The translations under genes and the position numbers were made by a program. Shown here piece by piece: positions 57,770 to 64,000 of a DNA stretch of 64,000 bases (position 1 is its first letter; every line of letters begins with the position of its first letter). A model generated the notes under the pieces. It searched no databases and had not been told where the DNA came from. It worked only from the letters and a program-made list of their open reading frames with translations. The DNA is from Chersky-267 sp963744115 (GTDB taxonomy: Bacteria > Chloroflexota > Limnocylindria > Limnocylindrales > CSP1-4), in NCBI GenBank assembly GCA_963744115.1, contig CAVUSI010000003.1:1426001-1490000 (forward strand), written 5' to 3'.

Positions 57770-58097
57770 TCACCGCATGACCCCAGAGGGCACACTCTCG
57801 GACGGCGTCGACGTTGTCAGGCCGACGTAGAGCAGGCCCATGATCCCGACGATTCAGGACGATCCCCACGATGACGCACCCGAGGGCCAGGCCGAAGTTT
57901 CGCTTGGCGGAGCCGCCGCCGCTCGACCCTGCGCCAAGCGGTGAGGTCCACTGCGGGGGCGGAGCTTGCTCCGGCCGTGGACCCGCGGGTCCGTCCGCGA
58001 CGGAGCCCGAGGCCAGGGCGGTGCCGCAGTTCGCGCAGAACCGGGCACCGACCTGAGTCGGCGAGCCGCATGTCGGGCAGGATGCTCCAGAAGCCAC
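57770..58097 (-). CDS. Zinc-ribbon single-helix membrane protein (one frame break)
   Basis: About 108 residues after correction. An N-terminal double-CxxC zinc ribbon (CPTCGSPTQVGARFCANCG) is followed by a Pro/Gly-rich linker and a membrane helix (RNFGLALGCVIVGIV). In the direct frame the helix breaks into NRRDHGPALRR, while skipping one base near 57848-57856 continues as VGIMGLLYVGLTTS and ends at 57770. That continuation completes the helix, so a +1 error is likely. Zinc-ribbon-plus-helix proteins are widespread and of unknown function. GTG start with a TACAGT box. Confidence 0.55.
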
Positions 58098-58103
58098 GAT
58101 CGA

Positions 58104-58109
58104 ACTGTA
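58104..58109 (-). promoter_or_regulatory. Putative -10 box (TACAGT) for the zinc-ribbon gene
   Basis: On the minus strand TACAGT ends 6 nt before the GTG at 58097. Confidence 0.5.
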
Positions 58110-58162
58110 CGGCGCCCGTCATCGACGATGCGGTCAGACGCGCATCTCGTCTGCGTCTCTGG

Positions 58163-58726
58163 TCAACTGTGGTCAGCTGCTCCCTCGGGCCAGAGCGTCG
58201 CGGCGACGAGGGAGGCGAGCGCGAGGGCGAAGAGCGTCACGACCCACCCGACGCCGACGAGCAGACCGAGCGACGCGACGCGCTCCTCGACGACCCGGAG
58301 CGAGCGGCCCGCCAGGACGGTCCCTCCGCTCCACGGAACGGTGACGGTGGCGACCCTCACGCCCGCGCGTGGCTGCCAGGTGACCGCGTCTCGGCCGCTG
58401 GCTCGTGCGCTGTCGAGGACACCGCGGGGGACTCGGGGAGCGCTGCCGTCCAGCGTGCCATCGGTCGCGACGACCGCACCCGCCGGGTCGTAGACGACGA
58501 CGAACGGCGCCAGGCTCCGGGCGATGTCCACGGTGGTGGCACCGATGACGGTCGTCGGATCGGCTCCGCCATCGAGCTTCGCGGCCGCGTCCTCCACGAT
58601 CTGCTGCTGGGGATCGTTCGCGCCGGTCCTCAGGTCTTGCTGGACGGCGACGTAGACGAGCCCGCACAGCGCGGTCGCGAGGACGGCGCCGGGCAGGAAG
58701 ATGGCGAGCGTCCGGCGGAACCGCAT
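58163..58726 (-). CDS. Hypothetical two-helix membrane protein with sensor-like ectodomain
   Basis: A 187-residue protein. Helix one (LAIFLPGAVLATALCGLVYVAV) and helix two (LGLLVGVGWVVTLFALALASLVAATL) flank an extracytoplasmic domain of about 115 residues with PFVVVYDPAGAVVATDGTLDG and VPRGVLDSARASGRDAVTWQP. This looks like the periplasmic part of histidine kinases, but no HAMP, kinase or other output domain follows; the protein ends shortly after helix two. It starts 3 nt after the stop of the upstream C39-like gene on the same strand, so both are probably one operon. Confidence 0.6.
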   Translation of the reverse strand: MRFRRTLAIFLPGAVLATALCGLVYVAVQQDLRTGANDPQQQIVEDAAAKLDGGADPTTVIGATTVDIARSLAPFVVVYDPAGAVVATDGTLDGSAPRVPRGVLDSARASGRDAVTWQPRAGVRVATVTVPWSGGTVLAGRSLRVVEERVASLGLLVGVGWVVTLFALALASLVAATLWPEGAADHS

Positions 58727-58729
58727 CGG

Positions 58730-59791
58730 TCAGGTGACGAGCCCCGGCCCGCGGCTGTTACGGACGTCAGGCGCTGGGGGAGGGGGTCGGCGTCGGCTCG
58801 ACGGCCGGGCTGTCGGTCGGGCGGGTGTCGGGGTCGGCGTCGTCGTCGGGACTGGGGTATCGGTCGGACTCGGCGTTGGTGCTTCGGGTCGGCGTGGGTG
58901 GACTGATGTCGGTGCCGGGGTGGCGGGGGTCGGCGTCGGCGTCGACGTGGTCGTGACGCCGCCCTTCGGTTCCCACGCGCCCGTGGGGACGGCCGCCCCG
59001 TCGGGGAGCGGGACGATGGCCACGAACAGGCCCTCGATCCGGTCGTCCCGCCGGGCGTCGTGGTAGGCGGTGTAGTTCCGCGCGAGCGAGCTCATGTACA
59101 GCCGCGTACCCGGGCGGTAGATCCGGTACTTGTTGACGCGGTAGTAGGGCCACAGCGGGTCCGCGATGCGAACCGTCACGACCCGGTAGTCGTCCGTCTG
59201 GGTGGGGTCCGCGGTCGCCTCGAAGCCGGTCAGGACCCAGGCGTGCACGCCGTGCCAGACGACGATCCCGGCCGGGCGCCCGGTGGTCGCCATGCCCTTG
59301 GCGGCGGCCTTGACCGCACCGGCCATCGTCGGCGCGGCGATCAGGACGTATCGGCCCTGCCCGGCGAGGGACGTCGCGGTCGCCCAGCCGTACGGGTCGG
59401 CCCCACCGTCCGCGGTGTAGCGGCTGTTGGCTCGGGCGATCCGCCACAGTCGCCGCTGCAGGTTGGGACCGCGGTTGTTGTAGCTCCAGATCATGTTCCG
59501 CATCGTCTGGAGGGAGGCTCCGACGCACTGGAACCGGGTGTACTGCCGGGAGAAGTCGCCGGCGTGGAGGAGGGACATCCGGTAGGCGATGACGATCGGC
59601 GACGGCGACGGAGTCGGGGTCGGGGTCGGGGTGGCGGTCGGATCGCCCCCATCGGTCGGGGTGGGTGTCGGGTCGGCGCCGGCCACGCCGGCGGCCAGCG
59701 GCCCGCCGAGAAGCGCGGCGGCGAGCACGGCGGCCCAACCGATCGCCAGCAGACGAGCGCGTCGTTCGCGCGTGGATGGCGCCGCGATCAT
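58730..59791 (-). CDS. Secreted C39-like (papain-fold) protein with Pro/Thr-rich tail
   Basis: A 353-residue exported protein. An N-terminal signal peptide (RLLAIGWAAVLAAALLGGPLAAGVAGA) precedes a TPTPT-rich spacer, then a domain of about 190 residues in which FQCVGASLQTMRNMIW (candidate Cys), WHGVHAWVLTGFEA (candidate His) and VRIADPLWPYY (candidate Asp) match the arrangement of C39-like peptidases. The C-terminal 70 residues are Pro/Thr/Ser/Arg-rich. The start at 59791 is chosen because a TATGGT box lies 7 nt upstream; an ATG at 59803 is possible. The substrate and activity are unknown. Confidence 0.65.
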   Translation of the reverse strand: MIAAPSTRERRARLLAIGWAAVLAAALLGGPLAAGVAGADPTPTPTDGGDPTATPTPTPTPSPSPIVIAYRMSLLHAGDFSRQYTRFQCVGASLQTMRNMIWSYNNRGPNLQRRLWRIARANSRYTADGGADPYGWATATSLAGQGRYVLIAAPTMAGAVKAAAKGMATTGRPAGIVVWHGVHAWVLTGFEATADPTQTDDYRVVTVRIADPLWPYYRVNKYRIYRPGTRLYMSSLARNYTAYHDARRDDRIEGLFVAIVPLPDGAAVPTGAWEPKGGVTTTSTPTPTPATPAPTSVHPRRPEAPTPSPTDTPVPTTTPTPTPARPTARPSSRRRPPPPAPDVRNSRGPGLVT

Positions 59792-59798
59792 GTCTCCC

Positions 59799-59804
59799 AC
59801 CATA
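59799..59804 (-). promoter_or_regulatory. Putative -10 box (TATGGT) for the C39-like gene
   Basis: On the minus strand TATGGT ends 7 nt before the ATG at 59791. It overlaps a more upstream ATG, so it would select the shorter start. Confidence 0.45.
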
Positions 59805-59870
59805 GCCGACGCAAGGCGGCCGCACCGTATCGCCCGTTCGTCCCACGGCCGGCCCGCCGTCCCACCTATG

Positions 59871-59876
59871 TAGACT
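59871..59876 (+). promoter_or_regulatory. Putative -10 box (TAGACT), leaderless start for the decarboxylase
   Basis: TAGACT preceded by CTATG ends exactly 7 nt before the ATG at 59884. It is the third TAGACT-7-ATG arrangement in the window. Confidence 0.6.
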
Positions 59877-59883
59877 CGGCCGG

Positions 59884-61397
59884 ATGAGCGCGGATCTCGA
59901 TCCCGAGCAGGTGTCCGGCGTCCTCGACATGGACCCGGAGGAGTTCCGCGAGGCCGCCCATGCGGTCGTCGACCTGATGGCCGACTACCTGGCGGGCGTC
60001 GAGACCTACCCGGTCCTGCCGCCGGTCGAGCCCGGCTCGCTCCGCCCGCTGTTTCCAGCCGCCCCACCGGACACACCGGAAGCCATCGAGGCGATCCTCG
60101 CCGACTACCGGACGCTGGTCGAGCCGAACGCGACGCACTGGCAGCACCCGGGGTTCATGGCCTACTTCGCGACGACGGCCTCCGGGCCGGGCATCCTGGG
60201 CGAGATGCTGACGGCCGCGCTGGGCCAGAACGCCATGCTGTGGCGGACGTCGCCGGTCGGAACGGAGCTCGAGGGCGTCGTGGTCGACTGGCTGCGCCAG
60301 GCGCTCGGCCTGCCGGACGGGTTCGACGGGTTGCTGACGGACACCGCGTCGACGTCGACGCTTATCGGGCTCGCGGCGGCCCGGGAGGCCAGCGGCGCCG
60401 ACGTCGCCGCGCGGGGACTCAGCGGGCGGGACGAGCTCGGCCCGGGCCTGAGGGTGTACGCCTCGGCCGAGGCGCACTCGTCCGTCGAGCGGGCCTGTAT
60501 GACGCTGGGCCTCGGTCGCGTCGGCCTGCGGCGGATCCCGACCGACGAGCAGTACCGGATGCGGGTCGGAGCCCTGGAGGCCGCGATCGTGGAGGACCGG
60601 GCGGCCGGGCTGTGGCCGATCGCGGTGGTCGCCACCCTCGGGACGACGAGCTCGACGTCGGTCGACCCCATGTCGGCCATCGCGGAGGTCGCCGAGCGAG
60701 AGGGCCTGTGGCTGCATGTCGATGCGGCCTATGCGGGTGCGGTCGCGCTGCTGCCCGATCGCCGGGCGCCCGTTCGCCGGCTGGGAGCGCGCCGACTCCC
60801 TCGTCGTCAATCCGCACAAGTGGCTGTACACGCCGCTCGACGCCTCGCTCCTGCTCAGTCGACGGATGGAGGCGATCCGGTCGGCGTTCAGCCTCGTGCC
60901 GGAGTACCTGCGGACGCTCGATCGGGTCGGTCCGGTCCGGGACTACAGCGAGTATCAGCCGCAGCTCGGGTCGGCGATTCCGGGCGCTCAAGCTGTGGTT
61001 CCTGATCCGGTGGTTCGGACTCGACGGCCTGCGCCGGAGGATCGCCCGACACCTCGAGCTCGCCGCGGGGTTCGCCGCGATGGTGGATGCCGATCCGGAC
61101 TGGGAACGGCTGGCACCGGTCCCGTTCTCGACGGTCTGCTTCCGGTGGCGTTCGGCGGCGATCGCGGGCAGGACCGACGAGCCGGACGTCCGCGCCTTCC
61201 TGGACGACCGCAACGCCGGGATCCTGGACGCGGTGAACCGGACGGGCGAGGTCTTCCTGTCGCACACCCGGCTGGACGATCGCTTCACGATCCGGCTGTC
61301 CGTGGGCAACCTGCGGACCGAGGCCCGGCACGTCCAACGGGCCTGGGACCTGCTTCGGCGGGAGGCCCGTCGCCTCGATGGTCGTCCCGACGGCTAG
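59884..61397 (+). CDS. PLP-dependent group II (aromatic-type) amino acid decarboxylase, two frame breaks
   Basis: About 503 residues after correction. The N-terminal swapped segment (MDPEEFREAAHAVVDLMADYLAGVETYPVLP) and THWQHPGFMAYF are typical of aromatic L-amino acid decarboxylases. The PLP-binding aspartate is in LHVDAAYAGAVALLP and the PLP lysine in VVNPHKWLYTPLD. An extra C at 60769-60771 and an extra G at 60973-60974 each shift the frame +1; the corrected protein reads on through FRALKLWFLIRWFG to the stop at 61397. The substrate (Trp, Tyr, Phe or Dopa) is not predictable. The downstream dehydrogenases could process the resulting amine or its aldehyde. Confidence 0.85.
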
Positions 61398-61400
61398 CAT
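61395..61400 (+). promoter_or_regulatory. Putative -10 box (TAGCAT) for the acyl-CoA dehydrogenase-like gene
   Basis: TAGCAT ends 6 nt before the ATG at 61407 and overlaps the stop codon of the decarboxylase gene. Confidence 0.5.
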
Positions 61401-61406
61401 GGGTGG

Positions 61407-62582
61407 ATGCGCGATGCTCTGTCCGAACGGCTGACTCAAGCTTCGACCCGACTCCGCGCGCTGCCGCTGGGGGACGTCTTCGACCCCGAGGCTCCGGCGG
61501 CCCTGATCGCGTCCGGACTCCACCTTGCCCCGGTCCCGGTCGAGGCCGGCGGGCTCGGGCTCGGGATGCTCGAGGCCGTCGAACTGCTCGCCACGCTTGC
61601 GGCGATCGACGGCTCGGTCGGGCTCGGCTTCGCGATGCACGTCCACGTCGTCGGGTCGATGCCGCAGTCGAGCGGCTGGGCGATCGGACGCCGGGAGGCG
61701 ATCTACGGCGCGATCCGGGACCAGGGTGCGTTGATCAACGCCGCGTCGACCGAGGACCAGGGCGGCAGTCCGGCTCGGGGCGCGATCCCCGGAACGACGG
61801 CGATGGTGGAGTCCGACGGTGGGTTCACGATCAGCGGAGAGAAGTCGTGGACGACGTGGCTGCCGGCCCTTCGCCTGGCGATCGTCAGCGCGCGGATCTC
61901 GGATCCGTCGGCGGAGCCCGCTGAGGTCCCCGAGGTCGGGGCGTTCGTGGTGGACCTCCGTTCGGTCGGGGTCACCCGGCTGCCCGGCTTCGAGGCCCTC
62001 GGGATGCGCGGCTCGGCGTCCGGCCGGCTGGCGCTCGATGGCGTCCGGGTGCCGTCCGAGGCGCTCGTCGTGCGTCGGCGCGCGGATCAGGCAGATCCTC
62101 GCGGGCCGGCCCCGGGTGCCTGGTTCCAGATGGTCGTGGCCGCCGTCTACCTCGGGGTAGGGGAGCAGGCCAGGCGCGAGGTGGTCCGCTGGGCGATCGA
62201 TCGGCGGCCCGGTGACGGCTCGACTGCGGTCGCCGACATCCCATCGGTCCGGGTCCGCCTCGGACGTCTCGATGCAGCCGTCCGGACCGCTCGGATCGTC
62301 GTCGGGGACGTTGCCCGCCGCTGGGACGCAGCGGCACCGGACGAGCGTGGCGCGCTCCTCGGTGATGTCGCCCTCGCCAAGTCCATCGCGACGAGGGCCG
62401 CCGTGGAGGCGACCGACGAAGCACTCCGGATCGCCGGCGGTCCTGGGTTCCTGGCGGGTCCACTCGAACGCGCCTTCCGTGACGCGCGCGCCGGGCTGAT
62501 CAACCCGCCGCTCGAGGACGTGCTGCTGGCCGGCTTCGCGGCGACGCTGGTCGAGCGCGAGCGGGATCGCGCCGGCGACTGA
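61407..62582 (+). CDS. Acyl-CoA dehydrogenase-like flavoprotein
   Basis: A 391-residue ACAD-fold protein: an N-terminal helical domain (LHLAPVPVEAGGLGLGMLEAVELLATLAAIDGSVG), a middle beta domain with FTISGEKSWTTWLP and GFEALGMRGSASGRLALDGVRVP, and a C-terminal four-helix bundle. The usual catalytic Glu of the IYEGT region is not seen; instead the end reads RDARAGLINPPLEDVLL. That pattern recalls ACAD-fold monooxygenases or hydroxylases (DszC or KijD3 type), so desaturation of an acyl-CoA is not assured. It starts 6 nt after the TAGCAT box. Confidence 0.75.
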   Translation: MRDALSERLTQASTRLRALPLGDVFDPEAPAALIASGLHLAPVPVEAGGLGLGMLEAVELLATLAAIDGSVGLGFAMHVHVVGSMPQSSGWAIGRREAIYGAIRDQGALINAASTEDQGGSPARGAIPGTTAMVESDGGFTISGEKSWTTWLPALRLAIVSARISDPSAEPAEVPEVGAFVVDLRSVGVTRLPGFEALGMRGSASGRLALDGVRVPSEALVVRRRADQADPRGPAPGAWFQMVVAAVYLGVGEQARREVVRWAIDRRPGDGSTAVADIPSVRVRLGRLDAAVRTARIVVGDVARRWDAAAPDERGALLGDVALAKSIATRAAVEATDEALRIAGGPGFLAGPLERAFRDARAGLINPPLEDVLLAGFAATLVERERDRAGD

Positions 62583-62590
62583 GCGTGGGC

Positions 62591-62654
62591 TAGACTCGAG
62601 CGGATCGTCAGAGCACCCAGCGCGCCGCCCGTCGAGCGGCCGCGCCACGAGGAG
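62591..62654 (+). promoter_or_regulatory. Promoter box, leader and ribosome site of the aldehyde dehydrogenase
   Basis: TAGACT (62591-62596) is followed by a leader of about 60 nt with AGGAG (62650-62654), 7 nt before the ATG at 62662. This gene uses the same box as the leaderless genes but has a true leader. Confidence 0.5.
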
Positions 62655-62661
62655 ATCCGAG

Positions 62662-64000
62662 ATGGCCGTCAAGGTCGCGACCGACTACCCGATGTTCATC
62701 AACGGCGCCGCCGCCACCTCGCTGAGCGGGGCGTGGCTCGAGGTCCACAGCCCGGCGACCGGCGAGCTGGTCGGACGGGTCCCAGCCGGGACCGAGGCGG
62801 ACGTCGATCGCGCGGTGGCGGCCGCCCGTGCGGCCTTCCGGGACGGCCGCTGGTCGCGGCTGGGCCTGCCCGACCGCGTCGCGGCGATGAACCGACTGGC
62901 AGATCTGTGCGACGAACACGCCGACGAACTGGCCCTCATCGAGACGCAGCAGACCGGGACCGCGTACAAACTCCGGCGCGAGTCGGACTTCGCCTTCGCC
63001 TCGGACAACCTGCGCTTCTTCGCCGGCCAGATCCGGCATCTCGAAGGCAAAGCCGCGTACGAATACAGCGGCAGCCATACGTCGATGATCCGGCGCGAGC
63101 CGATCGGGGTGGTGGCCCAGGTGGCTCCCTGGAACTACCCGTTCTGGATGGCGATCTGGAAGATCGGGCCTGCGCTCGCGGCCGGCAACTCGATCGTCCT
63201 CAAGCCGGCCAGCGCGACGCCCATCACGACGATCCGGCTGGCTGAGCTGGCCGTCGAGGCCGGGGTGCCCGCCGGCGTCCTCAACGTCGTGACCGGTCGC
63301 GGAGATATCGTCGGGGCGGCGATGGCGGCGCACATGGACGTGGACCTGATCTCCCTGACCGGCGATTCCGAGACCGGCAAGCGGATCCAGGCGCTGGCGG
63401 CGAACAACGTCAAGCGCGTCCATCTCGAGCTCGGTGGCAAGGCGCCGTTCATCGTCCACGCGGACGCCGACCTCGAAGCGGCCGCGCGGGGAGCGACCGC
63501 CGGCGCGCTGATCAACGGCGGCCAGGACTGCACCGCGGCCACCAGGGCCTACGTGCATCGGTCCGTGTACGACGCGTTCCTCGCCCGGACGGCCGTCCTG
63601 TTCGATGGCGTCCGGGTCGGCGATCCGATGGACCCGACGACCGACCTCGGCACGCTTATCAGTCAGGCCCAGGTCGAGCGGGTCGACGGGTTCGTCCGGC
63701 GGGCGGAGCAGGCCGGCGCGACGATCGCCGCGGGTGGCTATCGACCCGACGTGCCCGGCTTCCCGAACGGCGCGTTCTACCGCCCGACGATCGTCGCCGA
63801 CTGCGCCCAGGACAGCGAGATCGTCCAGAAGGAGGTGTTCGGCCCGGTCCTGACGGTCATGCCGTTCGATACCGACGAAGAGGCGCTCGCCATGGCCAAC
63901 GACACGAAGTACGGCCTTGCCGCCTCGATCTGGACCCGCGACGTCTTCCGGGCGATGGAGGCCGCGCGGAGCCTGAACTTCGGCCACGTCCAGGTCAACG
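62662..64000 (+). CDS. NAD-dependent aldehyde dehydrogenase, aminobutyraldehyde/betaine-aldehyde type (3' partial)
   Basis: The visible 446 residues cover most of an ALDH superfamily enzyme. Motifs: VAQVAPWNYPFWMAIWKIGPALAAGN, the NAD-site SLTGDSETGKRI, general-base Glu in HLELGGKAPFIV, and catalytic Cys in NGGQDCTAATRAYV. The GQDCTAA wording and overall pattern resemble gamma-aminobutyraldehyde dehydrogenase (PatD/YdcW) and betaine-aldehyde dehydrogenases. The frame is open at the last base of the window, so only the C-terminal end is missing. The decarboxylase and ACAD-like protein upstream suggest amine breakdown. Confidence 0.9.
   Translation, partial: MAVKVATDYPMFINGAAATSLSGAWLEVHSPATGELVGRVPAGTEADVDRAVAAARAAFRDGRWSRLGLPDRVAAMNRLADLCDEHADELALIETQQTGTAYKLRRESDFAFASDNLRFFAGQIRHLEGKAAYEYSGSHTSMIRREPIGVVAQVAPWNYPFWMAIWKIGPALAAGNSIVLKPASATPITTIRLAELAVEAGVPAGVLNVVTGRGDIVGAAMAAHMDVDLISLTGDSETGKRIQALAANNVKRVHLELGGKAPFIVHADADLEAAARGATAGALINGGQDCTAATRAYVHRSVYDAFLARTAVLFDGVRVGDPMDPTTDLGTLISQAQVERVDGFVRRAEQAGATIAAGGYRPDVPGFPNGAFYRPTIVADCAQDSEIVQKEVFGPVLTVMPFDTDEEALAMANDTKYGLAASIWTRDVFRAMEAARSLNFGHVQVN

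Noticed and set aside
58775..59650. Tandem repeats of GGGGTCGGGGTCGG type
   Set aside because: They encode TPTPTPSP linkers of the secreted C39-like protein on the minus strand; ordinary low-complexity coding rather than a CRISPR or satellite.

Overview
The window is one contiguous, very GC-rich (about 70 percent by eye) bacterial chromosome segment packed with housekeeping genes, nearly all on the plus strand. Gene content (a MurE/MurJ/FemX peptidoglycan block, ScpAB, a long Rel/SpoT protein, an FtsA-like ATPase paired with a baseplate-J-like membrane protein, MEP-pathway isoprenoid genes) and protein style suggest an uncultured Chloroflexota, perhaps the Limnocylindria/Ellin6529 lineage. 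This placement is inference from gene order and sequence feel. No rRNA, CRISPR array, prophage, IS element or plasmid gene was seen.

Layout: 1-8.2 kb topA (5' end outside the window)-xerC-murJ-femX-murE-DUF2993, coupled by 4-base start/stop overlaps. 8.2-15.5 kb rel/spoT, hisS, aspS and small membrane genes. 15.5-17.8 kb a MobA-like protein (minus) and a secreted sedolisin. 18-23 kb typA, a small protein, cysteine desulfurase, an alkA remnant and mnmA; the desulfurase and MnmA form the tRNA thiolation pair. 23-25.6 kb a large secreted protein and two tiny membrane proteins. 25.7-33.4 kb alaS, FtsA-like ATPase, baseplate-J-like bitopic protein, ruvX, mltG. 33.5-37.7 kb a small acidic protein, a Xaa-Pro peptidase, efp, xseA, a 52-residue membrane protein, xseB. 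37.8-44.3 kb dxs-tlyA-nadK-recN-xerD. 44.3-53.8 kb PH/SHOCT protein, site-2 protease, HD protein, then scpA-scpB-rluB-[cmk-plsC-ispH in one frame]-der-gpsA. tRNA-Pro(GGG) at 53.8 kb marks the start of an accessory stretch (54-59.8 kb: CaCA antiporter, membrane proteins, GNAT, CDF transporter, zinc ribbon, C39-like secreted protein). The window ends with a group II decarboxylase, an acyl-CoA dehydrogenase-like protein and an aldehyde dehydrogenase cut by the window end.

Two themes run through the sequence. First, most first genes of transcription units have a TANNNT box whose last base lies 6-9 nt from the start codon, on both strands. A transcript starting the usual distance after such a box would begin at or near the start codon, so leaderless mRNAs look common here; genes with true leaders (typA, efp, aldehyde dehydrogenase, the 23.2 kb secreted protein, sedolisin) instead carry AGGAG-type ribosome sites. 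Genes inside operons start by GTGA/ATGA overlaps. Second, at least seven genes, including essential topA and der, carry single-base frame breaks, almost all +1 in short homopolymers; they look like assembly or consensus errors rather than biology.

The best candidates for new biology are the leaderless promoter architecture, a 10-codon leaderless upstream ORF whose stop overlaps the mnmA start, the three-domain Cmk-PlsC-IspH reading frame with a possible internal leaderless promoter, and the actin-like/baseplate-J-like gene pair.
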